A stretch of 64,000 bases of DNA from Bradyrhizobium sp. SRS-191 (GCF_024586915.1 NZ_JANBVS010000002.1:124001-188000), one strand, 5' to 3'. Numbered from the stretch's first letter, positions 27,072 through 36,873 are shown. Numbers and translations: made by a program. The notes: generated from the sequence alone by a model not told the origin.

Positions 27072-27560
27072 ATGACCCTGCTTAAGGAAATTGGAAAACT
27101 CGGGTCTTTGGCCGTTGTTTTCGCGGCGGCGCTATCCGCCGCCAAAGCTGCGGCGCCTGTCACCTTGGATGGCTGGCGCTACATTGATGGCGGCGACAGT
27201 CTGCACGTGTTTGTCTGCGAACGCGGAGACTGCGTGCCGGGATCACGGGTGTTCTGCCATGTTGGGCAACGTGGTTCAGCGGTCGCTCCGGGTATTTTGA
27301 GGACCGAAGAGAGGAGAGCAGCGGCGCTGGCAGGCGAGCAATCTAGGCCGCCAACGAACGCACCGAGCGTCGGTCTTGATCTGTCCGGAGGCTCGCGCAT
27401 CATCGAGACCGTCGACGATGTGATTTCAAGGTATAGAACATCCGGCGTCGTCAACAACGAGACCTCGCAGTTCATTTTGGTCAGTTCCGCGACAGACGAA
27501 CAAGCCAGCCGAGCCAATCTCGCGCGTTTTGAGAAGGCTCTGCAGGAAATCAGCAAATAG
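27072..27560 (+). CDS. Small exported protein, paralogue of 28409-28975
   Basis: A 162-residue protein with a signal peptide (residues 1-27, ending AKA). The mature N-terminus reads DGWRYIDGG then FVCERGDCVPGSRV; the same GW...F-x-CE-x3-C-x-PGS-x-V pattern appears in the exported protein at 28409-28975 on the other side of purQ. The paired cysteines probably form a disulfide in the periplasm. I do not know the family. It lies within the purine gene run, 9 bases before purQ, so it is likely co-transcribed with it. Confidence 0.7.
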   Translation: MTLLKEIGKLGSLAVVFAAALSAAKAAAPVTLDGWRYIDGGDSLHVFVCERGDCVPGSRVFCHVGQRGSAVAPGILRTEERRAAALAGEQSRPPTNAPSVGLDLSGGSRIIETVDDVISRYRTSGVVNNETSQFILVSSATDEQASRANLARFEKALQEISK

Positions 27561-27569
27561 GCCGCAAGC

Positions 27570-28271
27570 ATGAAATCCGCCGTCCTCGTCTTCCCCGGCA
27601 TCAATCGCGAGCGCGACATGGCGCGCGCGCTGCGCATGATCTCTGGCCATGAGCCGGCGATGGTCTGGCACGCCGAGACGGCGCTGCCCAAGGGCACCGA
27701 TCTCGTCGTCGTCCCCGGCGGCTTCTCCTATGGCGATTATCTGCGCTGTGGCGCGATCGCCGCGCGAGCGCCAGTCATGGATGCGGTGCGCGATCACGCA
27801 GCCCGAGGCGGGCTCGTGCTTGGCGTCTGCAACGGCTTCCAGATCCTGTGCGAATCGGGTCTGCTGCCGGGCGTGCTGATGCGCAACGACCGGCTGAAGT
27901 TCATCTGCAAGGACGTGCATCTGCGCGTCGAGCGCTCGGACTCGCCGTTCACCCGCGGCTACAATGCGGGGCAGGTCATCCGCGTGCCCGTCGCCCATGG
28001 CGAGGGCAACTACGCGGCCGACGAGGAGACCTTGAAGCGGCTGAATGGCGACGGGCGCGTGCTCTATCGCTACTGCTCGGCCGACGGCGAGGTCGGCGAC
28101 CTCAGCAACATCAACGGCGCGGCGCATTCGATCGCCGGCATCGTCAACGAGAGCGGGAATGTGCTCGGCATGATGCCGCATCCCGAGAATCACGTCGAGG
28201 ACATCATGGGCTGCACTGACGGCCGCGGCCTGTTCGCCGGCCTTGTCGCGCATCTCGACCGCGCCGCCTGA
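27570..28271 (+). CDS. purQ: FGAM synthase subunit PurQ (glutaminase)
   Basis: A 233-residue class I glutamine amidotransferase that gives ammonia to PurL. Visible: [29 protein letters not shown], nucleophile [10 protein letters not shown] (Cys in GVCNG), and the His/Glu pair in [12 protein letters not shown]. Normal length. It forms FGAM synthase (EC 6.3.5.3) with PurS and PurL. One exported-protein gene lies on each side. Confidence 0.96.
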   Translation: MKSAVLVFPGINRERDMARALRMISGHEPAMVWHAETALPKGTDLVVVPGGFSYGDYLRCGAIAARAPVMDAVRDHAARGGLVLGVCNGFQILCESGLLPGVLMRNDRLKFICKDVHLRVERSDSPFTRGYNAGQVIRVPVAHGEGNYAADEETLKRLNGDGRVLYRYCSADGEVGDLSNINGAAHSIAGIVNESGNVLGMMPHPENHVEDIMGCTDGRGLFAGLVAHLDRAA

Positions 28272-28408
28272 TCGCTTCGCTGCGCATGTTCAGCCGGGCT
28301 CGCCCGGCGGACCCACGACCGACTGGTGATCGAGGGGGCCGGGACGTTCCTCAATCTCCCGGGATCGTCCATGACGTCCGCCCTTGTCTCGATCCCGACG
28401 GTGCCTTG

Positions 28409-28975
28409 ATGTCGACGCTGCCTCTCACTCAGCGCGCTCTGCGCTTGCTCCTCTTGTCCGCGCTGCTCTCGGTCGGCGTCGGCACGGCGCAGGCCGAGAC
28501 CCCGGCGGCTGCACCCACGGCCGCCGCTGCGCCGTTCGCTGTGAGCGGCTGGAAGCCGCAGCGGCCGAACGGCACCGACGTAACCTTCTTCCTCTGCGAG
28601 GACGCCAAGTGCGGCCCCGGCTCGAAGGTCAGCTATCGGCTCTACCCGCCGAACACGACGATGACGATCGAGCAATTCCGAGCCTCCCAGGAACAGACCA
28701 TCAAGCTGCTGGACCAGCGCGTGCCCGGCCAGACCACCACGATCCTGGGCGTCGACGGCGACAAGGGCACCAAGTTGCCGCGTGTATTTCGTGTGCGGCG
28801 CCTGAAGGTGGCGCCTGATGGGACCAAGGAATATCAGGTCAGCGGCGTGCTGTTCGGGCTGAAGGGCAGCGCGAGCCTGATCAGTTCGGCGGACAGCGAG
28901 AAAGGCAGCACCACCAACTTCGCGCAGTTCGCGATTCCCGTCATGGTCCTGCTCGGCCTGCCGCCGCGACAATGA
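28409..28975 (+). CDS. Exported protein, paralogue of 27072-27560
   Basis: A 188-residue protein with a signal peptide (cleavage near GTAQA) and an Ala/Pro-rich spacer. The core has SGWKPQRPNG and FFLCEDAKCGPGSKV, matching the paralogue upstream of purQ, then a beta-rich domain containing PPNTTMTIEQFRASQEQ and RVFRVRRLKVA. The start ATG 28409 puts the signal peptide at the N-terminus; the frame is open further upstream. No function can be named. Together the two genes bracket purQ. Confidence 0.7.
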   Translation: MSTLPLTQRALRLLLLSALLSVGVGTAQAETPAAAPTAAAAPFAVSGWKPQRPNGTDVTFFLCEDAKCGPGSKVSYRLYPPNTTMTIEQFRASQEQTIKLLDQRVPGQTTTILGVDGDKGTKLPRVFRVRRLKVAPDGTKEYQVSGVLFGLKGSASLISSADSEKGSTTNFAQFAIPVMVLLGLPPRQ

Positions 28976-29158
28976 TAGTGAGCGCGGCAATCTGAGAGGG
29001 CGACGCCTCGCGCCTTCGCCTCCCGCGAATATCGGCTTCGATGAAGAGGCCGTTCATCGAAATCGTTCCGCGCGATTTTTATCCGGCTTCCGGCAACGCC
29101 GGGCGGCTGTTCGCGTTGTCCGCCCGCGAATGGGGCAGGGAACCAAGGAGGTTCTCTC

Positions 29159-30508
29159 ATGACGACGAAACATTGGCTGGGAACGGCCGCAATCATCCTG
29201 GCGATCGGCACGGCATCAGGTGCTGCATCGGCCCAGGGCGACATGAAGCGTGAGGGCGGGGCGGCTGCTCCGACGGCCCGCGAGGCCACACGGCCTGCCG
29301 GCGAGGCTAAGAGTGAGGTCAAGGGTGGTGCCGCAGCGGCCGAGCGCGGCGCGTCTGAGACGCGGCAGAGCGCGCAGGAGCGCCGGAGCGAACCGGCAGC
29401 CGGTGGGCGCGAGCAGGCACAGGAACGGGCCGCCGAGCGGCCGGCGCGCGACGCCAAGCAGAGCGCCGAAAGCAAGGGCGGTGCAGCCGCCGAGCGCGGC
29501 CGCGACGCGAAGGAGAGCGCAAAGGAAAGCGCTGAGACGAAGTCGGCCACCGACAGCAAGCAGGCCGACAAGCAGTCGGATAGCAAACAGTCGGAGAGCA
29601 GGACCAAGGCTGAGTCCAAGCAGGAGCAGGACCGCGCCGCCGAGTCCAAGTCGGGCGCGACGGACCGGAAGTCCGACCGCGAGGCCGATCGCAACGCGCC
29701 TGACAAGGACAAGACCCGGCAGAGCCAGGACGAGCGCAAGACCGGCACGTCCGACAAGGCCGCGGACAAGGCTGGCGACAAGCAGGACAGCGACCGCAGC
29801 AAACAGGCCAATCAGCCCGGCGGCACCGACACCAAGAGCTCGACCGCGCAGCAGAACCAGCAGACCGGTCCGGCCGGCGCTGGTCCGCAGACGGGGCAGG
29901 CCAGCACCCAGACACAACCCAACGGCAACCGCACCAACGCCCAGGTCCAGGTCAACGATCAGCAGAAGACCCGCGTGGTCGATCAGCTGCGCCGCGATCA
30001 CGACTTCGACCGCGCGCGCACCGACATCAACATCAACGTCAATATCGGCGAGCGCCTGCCGGAGCGTGTCCGGCCGCGTCCGCTGCCGTCGGATATCGTG
30101 ACCATCGTGCCGGAATATCGCGGCTACGAATACACCGTCGTGCATGACGAGATCGCGATCGTCGACCCGCGCAGCCGCGAGATCATCGACGTCATCTCGC
30201 CGGACGGCAGGCGTGCCGACCGTGGCTATGACCGAGGCGGGTATGGCGTAAGCTCGACCCGCATCGTGCTCTCGGACGACCAGCGACAGATCCTGCGCCG
30301 TGCGGCCACCGAGACCGGCACGGTCGGTTCGACGACGTCTTCGTCCTCGACCGGCTCGAGCTGCCTGAGCCTGCGCCGCGTGCCTGATGAGCTCGCTCGC
30401 GCCAATCCGGAGCTGGCCAACTACCAGTATCTGGCGATCGGCGAGCAGGTCATCCTGGTCGATCCGCGCGATCAGAAGGTGGTGCAGGTCATCGATCAGC
30501 AGCAGTAA
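29159..30508 (+). CDS. DUF1236 protein with long disordered region
   Basis: A 449-residue exported protein: signal peptide (about 1-25, ending ASA), then about 260 residues of low-complexity sequence almost free of hydrophobics (Ala, Lys, Ser, Glu, Asp, Gln, Thr), and a C-terminal folded part. That part carries two DUF1236-like units (DIVTIVPEYRGYEYTVVHDE and a later VPDELARANPELANYQYLAI), each ending in a D-PR-D/S-x-K/E-x-V/I-x-V motif. The disordered part resembles hydrophilins. A strong AAGGAGG precedes the ATG. A GC-rich terminator follows. Confidence 0.85.
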   Translation: MTTKHWLGTAAIILAIGTASGAASAQGDMKREGGAAAPTAREATRPAGEAKSEVKGGAAAAERGASETRQSAQERRSEPAAGGREQAQERAAERPARDAKQSAESKGGAAAERGRDAKESAKESAETKSATDSKQADKQSDSKQSESRTKAESKQEQDRAAESKSGATDRKSDREADRNAPDKDKTRQSQDERKTGTSDKAADKAGDKQDSDRSKQANQPGGTDTKSSTAQQNQQTGPAGAGPQTGQASTQTQPNGNRTNAQVQVNDQQKTRVVDQLRRDHDFDRARTDININVNIGERLPERVRPRPLPSDIVTIVPEYRGYEYTVVHDEIAIVDPRSREIIDVISPDGRRADRGYDRGGYGVSSTRIVLSDDQRQILRRAATETGTVGSTTSSSSTGSSCLSLRRVPDELARANPELANYQYLAIGEQVILVDPRDQKVVQVIDQQQ

Positions 30509-30533
30509 TGCCGCAGTCATAGATTTGTCACGG

Positions 30534-30572
30534 AAGGGGCGGGAGCGCGGAGCGCTTCCGCCCTTTGTCTTG
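30534..30572 (+). terminator. Terminator after the DUF1236 gene
   Basis: AAGGGGCGGGAGCG (from 30534) pairs with CGCTTCCGCCCTTT (to 30566), allowing G-U pairs, with a short loop and TTGT behind. It is 26 bases past the stop codon. Confidence 0.6.
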
Positions 30573-30764
30573 TCCGGTCGTGATGCGGGAGGTCGCCGTA
30601 CGCCCAGCGAACTTGATCTCGAGACGGCTTGAACCCGCCGTTGCAGCCATGCGTCAAAGCAGCAGGACTGGCGAGCCAGCGCCGGCCACAGGATTGTCCA
30701 TCGCGCATGGCCACGCTATCAACGCCGGCGTGTAACGTTGTTGGCTGTGGGGTGGGGGTCTGCC

Positions 30765-31502
30765 GTGCCGATTGCACTTGTCGTTCTGTTGCTCGACATC
30801 TCGCTGATCTATCATGCCTCCCGCACCGGCCGCCTGCAGCCCTGGGCTTTCATCATCCTGATGGTCCCGATGATCGGCGCGCTGGCCTATATCGTCGTCG
30901 AGCTGGTGCCGGAATGGCTGGGGAGCCACGACGTGCAAAAGGCGCGCAAGCGCGTCGCCAACAAGCTCGATCCCGAGAAATACTACCGCGAGTTGTCGGA
31001 TCGCGTTGCGGTGACGGATACGATCGCCAACCGCGCCGCGCTCGCGGAGGAGTGCGTCGTCGTCGGTCGCTATGACGAGGCCGAGCAGCACTACGACCAC
31101 ATCCTGAGCCTGCCGATGGGTCACGAAGCGATCTTCGCGCTCGGCAAGGCCAAGGCGCAGTTCGCGCGGCGCCGTCCGGCCGACGCGCTGGCGACGCTCG
31201 ACGAGCTGCAGAAGACGTGGCCGGACTACAATTCGGCCGAGGCGCATCTGTTGTATGCGCGGGCGTTGCAGGACGCCGGACGTACCGACGAGGCGCTGGA
31301 GGAGTACCAGGCGCTCTTGGACTACGCGCCGAGCAGCGAGGCCAAGGCGCGCTACGGCACGCTGCTCAAGCTGGTCGGGCGCGTCGACGAGGCCAAGGTG
31401 GTCTTCACCGAGCTCCTGATCCAGATGAAGCGCTCACCCCGTCACGTCCGCAAGGCCCAGGCCGAGTGGATCGCGATCGCCGAGAAGCAGATCGCGGGGT
31501 AG
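30765..31502 (+). CDS. Membrane-anchored TPR protein
   Basis: A 245-residue protein with two N-terminal transmembrane helices of the phospholipase-D N-terminal-like kind (PIALVVLLLDISLIYHASRT and the following IILMVPMIGALAYIVVELVPEW), then about four tetratricopeptide repeats (YDEAEQHYDHILSLP, EAHLLYARALQDAGRTDEAL, SEAKARYGTLLKLVGRVDEA). The GTG at 30765 is preferred because GGGTGGGGGTC precedes it; TTG 30738 and GTG 30747 are alternatives. It probably holds protein partners at the inner membrane; no specific role can be read. Confidence 0.8.
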   Translation: MPIALVVLLLDISLIYHASRTGRLQPWAFIILMVPMIGALAYIVVELVPEWLGSHDVQKARKRVANKLDPEKYYRELSDRVAVTDTIANRAALAEECVVVGRYDEAEQHYDHILSLPMGHEAIFALGKAKAQFARRRPADALATLDELQKTWPDYNSAEAHLLYARALQDAGRTDEALEEYQALLDYAPSSEAKARYGTLLKLVGRVDEAKVVFTELLIQMKRSPRHVRKAQAEWIAIAEKQIAG

Positions 31503-31540
31503 CTGTTGGACGGGCACCGTGAGCGGCGAGCGAGGTCTTC

Positions 31541-31670
31541 GCCTCTCCCGCGTGCGGGGAGAGGCCGGATTGCATCGATAGATGCAATCCGGGTGAGGGG
31601 GCTATCCGCGAGTCTGATGCGCGTGCCCCTCACTCCGACCCGCTCCCCCGTAAAGAACGGGGAGAGGGAG
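31541..31670. repeat. Composite palindromic repeat, second copy
   Basis: Same modules as 23622-23801: CTCTCCC...GGGGAGAGG, GGATTGCATC...GATGCAATCC, GGGTGAGGGGG, then CCCCTCAC and a closing ACGGGGAGAGGGAG. The middle part is shorter than in the first copy. Confidence 0.78.
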
Positions 31671-31720
31671 CACACCGCCTTCGCCGCTCTATCTCGAGTG
31701 CAATTCCGTGTAAGAGCCGC

Positions 31721-32203
31721 CTACGGCGAGCTCGCCGCCTCCGGCGTTCGCCGCCTGACGCGCTTGATGGTGCCCGAAAACGAGAACAGCGGCTTCGTCC
31801 CGGAATGCAGCATGCCGCGCAGGAAGATCAGCGAGGCGCCGGAGCGGGTGACCTCGCCGGTGGCTTCGATCAATTCGCCCTCGCGCGCGGCATCGAGGAA
31901 TTCGGACGAGAACGAGACCGTGACGCCCGGGCCCTGCAGAATCGGGGCGGCGAAGGCGAACAGGCAATAGTCGGCGAAGGTCATCAGGCAGCCGCCATGG
32001 ACGTTGCCGGCGCCGTTGAGGTGCTTCCTCTCGACCCGGAAGGCGCAGCGGATCGAGCCGTCCTCCTCCATCCGGTGCCAGAACGGCCCGGTATGGGATT
32101 CGTAGCTGTCGCGCATCCAGGTGCGCCAGCCGGCGAATTCGCCATCGGAGGCGATGTGGATGCCGGGGCGGTTCTCGAAGGCGGAACGGGACAGATCGTG
32201 CAC
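31721..32203 (-). CDS. Hotdog-fold thioesterase, PaaI-like
   Basis: A 160-residue hotdog protein. The central helix motif NVHGGCLMTFADYCLF carries the HGG and Asp typical of the PaaI/4-HBT thioesterases, which hydrolyse acyl- or aroyl-CoA. The beta strands FSSEFLDAAREGELIEATGEV and FLRGMLHSG complete the fold. It is divergent from purL; the spacer has an ATTGACC-N18-GGTCAAT inverted repeat (32226-32257). Confidence 0.85.
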   Translation of the reverse strand: MHDLSRSAFENRPGIHIASDGEFAGWRTWMRDSYESHTGPFWHRMEEDGSIRCAFRVERKHLNGAGNVHGGCLMTFADYCLFAFAAPILQGPGVTVSFSSEFLDAAREGELIEATGEVTRSGASLIFLRGMLHSGTKPLFSFSGTIKRVRRRTPEAASSP

Positions 32204-32225
32204 GTGACGGGGCCTTTAACTGTTG

Positions 32226-32257
32226 ATTGACCGTCTTAAATCCGATCAGTGGTCAAT
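32226..32257. promoter_or_regulatory. Perfect 7-bp inverted repeat between thioesterase gene and purL
   Basis: ATTGACC (32226-32232) and GGTCAAT (32251-32257) are separated by 18 bases in the divergent spacer. It could be an operator for a dimeric regulator. Nothing links it to a named protein. Confidence 0.3.
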
Positions 32258-32400
32258 CTGCAAATATCCCGCCAGGCGGTCCGGGCCAAAGCTCTGGACA
32301 GGGCGGATGAGGGCCGTAAAAGGCCTTTTCGCATCAGGCCCGGCTTTCTATGAAGCAGGGTTTAAGGGACCAGCGGCCCACGGGGCAAAGGCATTTCTCC

Positions 32401-34611
32401 ATGCGCAATGAACCGCAGATCACCCCCGAGCTCGTCGCCGCCCACGGCCTGAAGCCCGACGAATATGAGCGCATCCTGAAGCTGATCGGCCGGGTGCCGA
32501 CCTTCACCGAGCTCGGCATCTTCTCGGCGATGTGGAACGAGCACTGCTCGTACAAATCGTCGCGCATCCATCTCAAGGGCCTGCCGACCAAGGCGCCCTG
32601 GGTGATCCAGGGCCCGGGCGAGAACGCCGGCGTGATCGACATCGGCGACGGCCAGGCCGTCGTGTTCAAGATGGAGAGCCACAACCACCCGAGCTACATC
32701 GAGCCGTACCAGGGTGCCACCACCGGCGTCGGCGGTATTCTGCGCGACGTGTTCACGATGGGCGCCCGTCCGATCGCCTGCCTGAACGCCCTGTCGTTCG
32801 GCGCGCCCGAACACCCCAAGACCAAGCACCTCGTGTCCGGCGTCGTCGCCGGCATCGGCGGCTACGGCAACTCGTTCGGCGTGCCCACGGTGGGCGGCCA
32901 GACCCGCTTCCACACCCGCTATGACGGCAACATCCTGGTCAACGCTATGGCGGTCGGCCTCGCCGACGCCGACAAGATCTTCTATGCGGCGGCCTCCGGC
33001 GTGAACATGCCGATCGTCTATTTGGGCTCCAAGACCGGCCGCGACGGCATCCATGGCGCCTCGATGGCCTCGGCCGAATTCGACGACTCGTCCGAGGAGA
33101 AGCGCCCGACCGTGCAGGTCGGCGACCCCTTCGCCGAGAAGCTGCTGCTGGAGGCGTGCCTCGAGATCATGGCCGCCGACTGCGTGATCGCGATCCAGGA
33201 CATGGGCGCGGCCGGCCTGACCTGCTCGGCGGTCGAGATGGGCGCCAAGGGCGACCTCGGCGTCGACCTCGATCTCGATTCCGTGCCGACCCGCGAGACC
33301 GGCATGAGCGCCTATGAGATGATGCTCTCCGAGAGCCAGGAGCGGATGCTCATGGTGCTCAAGCCGGAGAAGGAAAAGGAAGCCGAGGCGATCTTCCGCA
33401 AATGGGGCCTCGATTTCGCTGTGGTCGGCTACACCACGCCCAGCAAGCGCTTCGTGGTCAAGCATGGCGGCGACGTCATGGCCGACCTGCCGATCAAGGA
33501 GCTTGGCGACGAGGCGCCGCTCTATGACCGCCCGCATGTCGCGTCATCAGCTCTGCCGGTGATCCATGCCCGCGAGGTCAAGCCGCCCCTGGACATCATC
33601 CCGGCGCTGGAGAAGCTGATCGCGACGCCCGACCTGTGCTCCAAGCGCTGGATCTGGGAGCAGTACGACCACGTCATCCTCGGCAACACCGTGCAGCGTC
33701 CGGGTGGCGATGCCGCCGTCGTGCGCGTGCAGGACGGGCCGAAGGGCCTGGCGATGACCGTCGACGTCACGCCGCGCTATTGCGAGGCCGATCCTTATCA
33801 GGGGGGCATGCAGGCCGTCGCCGAGGCCTGGCGCAACATCACCGCTGTGGGCGGCCGGCCGCTCGCCATCACCGACAATCTCAACTTCGGCAATCCGGAG
33901 CGGCCCGAGATCATGGGCCAGTTCGTCGGCTGCCTGAAGGGCATCTCGGAGGCCTGCCGCGCGCTCGACTTCCCGGTCGTGTCCGGCAACGTCTCGCTCT
34001 ACAACGAGACCAACGGCCGCGCGATCCTGCCGACGCCCTCGATCGGCGGCGTCGGCCTGCTCGATGACTTCACCAAGTCCGCCAGTATCGCCTTCAAGGC
34101 CGAGGGCGAGGCGATCCTGTTGATCGGCGAGACCCATGGCTGGCTCGGCCAGTCGGTGTACCTGCGCGACATCTGCGGCCGCGAGGAGGGCGCTCCGCCG
34201 CCGGTCGATCTCGCCGCCGAGAAGCGCATCGGCGATGTCGTGCGCGGCATGATCCATGCGGGCACCGCGACGGCCGCGCATGATTTGTCCGACGGCGGTC
34301 TCCTGGTGGCGCTCGCCGAGATGGCGATGGCCTCGGGCATCGGCGCGCGCCTCTTGGCCGCGCCGGGGTCGATCGTGCCGCATGCCTATTGGTTCGGCGA
34401 GGATCAGGCGCGCTATCTCGTGACGGTGCCGGAGACCGAAGCCGGCCGCGTGCTCGCGAAAATGCGCGGCGCCAACGTGCCGTGCACGCGCATCGGCACG
34501 ACGGGTGGCACGGCCCTGGCGATCGCGGGAGAGGCCTCGGTCGAGGTCGCCACGCTCAAGAGCCGGTTCGAAAGCTGGCTGCCGAGCTACATGGGCGGTA
34601 GCGCCGCATAA
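32401..34611 (+). CDS. purL: FGAM synthase large subunit PurL
   Basis: A 736-residue PurL of the short, PurSQ-dependent type (EC 6.3.5.3). Conserved segments: [81 protein letters not shown] and, in the second half, [19 protein letters not shown] 32401 is the family start ([20 protein letters not shown]); the frame is open 51 bases upstream. A small GGCC hairpin with TTTT (about 32312-32331) lies in the leader and might attenuate. Confidence 0.97.
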   Translation: MRNEPQITPELVAAHGLKPDEYERILKLIGRVPTFTELGIFSAMWNEHCSYKSSRIHLKGLPTKAPWVIQGPGENAGVIDIGDGQAVVFKMESHNHPSYIEPYQGATTGVGGILRDVFTMGARPIACLNALSFGAPEHPKTKHLVSGVVAGIGGYGNSFGVPTVGGQTRFHTRYDGNILVNAMAVGLADADKIFYAAASGVNMPIVYLGSKTGRDGIHGASMASAEFDDSSEEKRPTVQVGDPFAEKLLLEACLEIMAADCVIAIQDMGAAGLTCSAVEMGAKGDLGVDLDLDSVPTRETGMSAYEMMLSESQERMLMVLKPEKEKEAEAIFRKWGLDFAVVGYTTPSKRFVVKHGGDVMADLPIKELGDEAPLYDRPHVASSALPVIHAREVKPPLDIIPALEKLIATPDLCSKRWIWEQYDHVILGNTVQRPGGDAAVVRVQDGPKGLAMTVDVTPRYCEADPYQGGMQAVAEAWRNITAVGGRPLAITDNLNFGNPERPEIMGQFVGCLKGISEACRALDFPVVSGNVSLYNETNGRAILPTPSIGGVGLLDDFTKSASIAFKAEGEAILLIGETHGWLGQSVYLRDICGREEGAPPPVDLAAEKRIGDVVRGMIHAGTATAAHDLSDGGLLVALAEMAMASGIGARLLAAPGSIVPHAYWFGEDQARYLVTVPETEAGRVLAKMRGANVPCTRIGTTGGTALAIAGEASVEVATLKSRFESWLPSYMGGSAA

Positions 34612-34617
34612 CCCCCC

Positions 34618-34775
34618 GCTGTCGTCCCGGACAAGCTACGGCGGCGCACCGCGCCGCCGTAGCGCCGATCCGGGACCCATACTCCGTGTACGGAGTCGTC
34701 GGGCAGGCTGGTCATCGACCTGCGCCAACAACAACAGCCTGTGGTTATGGTCCCTGCGTTCGCAGTGACGACAGC
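34618..34775. repeat. Palindromic intergenic repeat after purL
   Basis: Ends GCTGTCGTC and GACGACAGC are inverted, with an inner CGGCGGCGCACCGCGCCGCCG hairpin-like run broken by one base, and a right half GGTTATGGTCCCTGCG shared with 22602-22727. A mosaic of the same repeat family. Confidence 0.7.
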
Positions 34776-34819
34776 GGAGTTTGTCGTCTGAGCATCGGTC
34801 CCGCTCGGCCAGTGAGAGC

Positions 34820-36016
34820 CTACAGCACGTTCTTCGCGCCCGGGATCTGCCTGAGCACCCATGTCGCGCCCCAGCTCAGCAGAACGGTGCCGACGAACGC
34901 AATCGTCGCCTTGGCGATCGCCGGCAGATTGAGGTCGAACAGCCAGTATTGAAGCCACAGCACGATCGGATAGTGCACCAGGAACATGCCGTAGGCGTCG
35001 GCCTGAAGGCGGTCGAGCACGGAGAATTCAGAGCGGCGGTGGTTGAGGAAGTAGGACAGGATCGCGAACATCATCGCGGTGCTGAAGATCACGAAGAAGA
35101 AGCCGTAGGCTCCCTCATACCAATGCGGCAGGTCAGGCGGATTGCCGAGCACCTGGCGCTTGATCGTGATCAGCACCCACAGCAGCGCGTAGGGCACGAG
35201 CGTCACCACAATCCACGCGCCGAGTCCGCGCTGTGACATCTGGCCTTCCGCCGCCAGCAGCCCGCGCTCGAAATTCGCCGCGCCGATGCCGGCCCCGACG
35301 TAGAAATAGGCGGCGTAGAGCAGGACGCGGCTGGCCTGCACTGAGAATGGCCCGGCTTCGAACCAGTAGGTCGGTCCGAAGAACAGCCGCGAGGGAATGT
35401 AGAGCAGGCCGGTGATCAACAGGAAGACGAAGAAGAAGTCGCGTGGATGCTCGAAGCCGCGCAGCGACAGCCGGTTGATCGGACCGAGCAGGCCGGGCGA
35501 GATGCGGTACAGCAGGGCCGCCGATGCGTCGAACGCCAGCAGCACCCAGATGAACCAGATCGGCCCGCTCGGCCAGGGACCGACGGTCACGGTCTTCCAC
35601 CAGAAGGCGGAGAAGCTGGCGTCGGGATTGGCGCGCAGCTCGATCGCATAATAAGCGATCGGAATCAGCGTCAGCGCGGCGATGACGAAGGGCAGGCCGA
35701 GCCGCAGCAGACGATCGCGCAGGTGCTGCCAGGTCGACTTGTGCGCAAGGCCGGACCACGCGAACAGGCCCGACAGGAAGAAGAACATGGCCATGAAGAA
35801 GCTGTCGGTGGCCAGCACGATGCCGTCGAAGCCGAGGAAGGAGGTCGGGTCGGTGTGCCCGAAATAGGTGTAGGGAATCACGGCGTGATGCAGCAGCACC
35901 ACCAGCGTGAGAAAAGTGCGGGCGTGATCGAGCGCGGCGTTTCGCGCTCGCGCCTTTGGCCGGACCTGAAGCTCGACCTTGGCGGCCGCCGCCGATTGCG
36001 TAACCGATATGACCAT
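34820..36016 (-). CDS. Acyltransferase 3 family membrane protein
   Basis: A 398-residue integral membrane protein with about ten helices, of the acyltransferase 3 (OafA/NodX/ExoZ) family that acylates polysaccharides or lipids. The N-terminal motif LTLVVLLHHAVIPY holds the conserved histidine, and a large loop contains WWKTVTVGPWPSGPIWF. The C-terminal helix SWGATWVLRQIPGAKNVL ends it. The ATG at 36016 is used rather than the in-frame TTG at 36025. The acceptor is unknown. Confidence 0.88.
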   Translation of the reverse strand: MVISVTQSAAAAKVELQVRPKARARNAALDHARTFLTLVVLLHHAVIPYTYFGHTDPTSFLGFDGIVLATDSFFMAMFFFLSGLFAWSGLAHKSTWQHLRDRLLRLGLPFVIAALTLIPIAYYAIELRANPDASFSAFWWKTVTVGPWPSGPIWFIWVLLAFDASAALLYRISPGLLGPINRLSLRGFEHPRDFFFVFLLITGLLYIPSRLFFGPTYWFEAGPFSVQASRVLLYAAYFYVGAGIGAANFERGLLAAEGQMSQRGLGAWIVVTLVPYALLWVLITIKRQVLGNPPDLPHWYEGAYGFFFVIFSTAMMFAILSYFLNHRRSEFSVLDRLQADAYGMFLVHYPIVLWLQYWLFDLNLPAIAKATIAFVGTVLLSWGATWVLRQIPGAKNVL

Positions 36017-36211
36017 GTGCCCCAAGCCCCGCTGTCGTCTCGCTCGATTTTGACCGGTGCTGCAAATCAGTTGCCGAAGCCGCCCGCAACCCGATTTCTC
36101 ACACCTCCCGCTACTTTGTCGTCATCTCCAGCTTACGAAGCAGCAGCCGCGAAAGTTACGAGCCGGCCTGCTCGAAGTTGCGGATGTTCTCCGGCTGGCT
36201 CGATCTCTGAA

Positions 36212-36236
36212 GGAACCGGTTCCCGGCAGCGTCGTT
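36212..36236 (+). promoter_or_regulatory. EcfG-type general stress promoter
   Basis: GGAAC (36212-36216), 16 bases, CGTT (36233-36236): an exact match to the alphaproteobacterial EcfG consensus GGAAC-N16/17-CGTT. Transcription would start near 36243, about 40 bases before the DUF1328 start codon. Confidence 0.78.
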
Positions 36237-36282
36237 AGTGAGGCGAATGCGCCGGCACGGCGCCTGACCGGAGGACCATACC

Positions 36283-36456
36283 GTGACTATTCTCAAATGG
36301 GCGCTGCTGTTTTTCTTGATCTCGGTCGTCGCCGGTGTTCTCGGCTTCACGGGAATCTCGGCGGCTTCCGCAGACATAGCGCGGATCCTGTTCTACATCT
36401 TCCTGGTGATCTTCCTCGTGCTTCTGATCCTCGGCCTGACGATCTTCAGGGTGTAG
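36283..36456 (+). CDS. DUF1328 small membrane protein (YtjA family)
   Basis: A 57-residue protein, mostly two transmembrane helices: [20 protein letters not shown] and [20 protein letters not shown], joined by [10 protein letters not shown], then TIFRV. This is the DUF1328/YtjA pattern, found next to stress genes in many proteobacteria. GTG start with GGAGG 8 bases upstream. An exact EcfG promoter about 47 bases upstream fits general-stress induction. Confidence 0.9.
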   Translation: MTILKWALLFFLISVVAGVLGFTGISAASADIARILFYIFLVIFLVLLILGLTIFRV

Positions 36457-36507
36457 CAGGCCGCGAACCAAACTCCCGCCGCACCGGTACCCACCGGGCG
36501 GCGGCGA

Positions 36508-36873
36508 TCAGCCGGCCGCAACTTCCTCGATCCGCACCTTGTCGGGATAGAACGCCAGATGGCCCGAAATCTCGGCCATCGCCGGGAAGGGCGCTTCATA
36601 GCTCCATATCGCGTTGTCCAGCGTCTTGCCGCCCACGGCGATGCTGAAATAGCTGGCATCGCCCTTGTAGGGACAATGGGTGACGCGATCGGTTTTCTGC
36701 AGCGCCGTCATGTTGGCATCGGCCCGCGGCACGTAGTGGACGGCCGGGTAGCTCGCCTCCTTCAAGGTCAGCGCGTGCGTGGTATCCGCGATGACGACGC
36801 CGTGGGCGATGACGCGCACCCGTCTCGGATTTGGGGTGATGGTGATCGGGTGATCCGGCCCTGGAAGCTTCAT
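36508..36873 (-). CDS. DUF427 domain-containing protein
   Basis: A 121-residue cytoplasmic protein of DUF427. The family core is visible: RRVRVIAHGVVIADTTHAL, YFPR-like HYVPRADANMTALQKTDRVTHCPYKGDASYFSI, NAIWSYEAPFPAMAEI and YFPD-like AFYPDKVRI. Members form small beta-barrels; the function is not established. It is convergent with the DUF1328 gene. Confidence 0.92.
   Translation of the reverse strand: MKLPGPDHPITITPNPRRVRVIAHGVVIADTTHALTLKEASYPAVHYVPRADANMTALQKTDRVTHCPYKGDASYFSIAVGGKTLDNAIWSYEAPFPAMAEISGHLAFYPDKVRIEEVAAG

Noticed and set aside
29092..29117. GGCAAC-N16-CGTT as an EcfG promoter before the DUF1236 gene
   Set aside because: The -35 element is imperfect (GCAAC for GGAAC); kept only as a hint.
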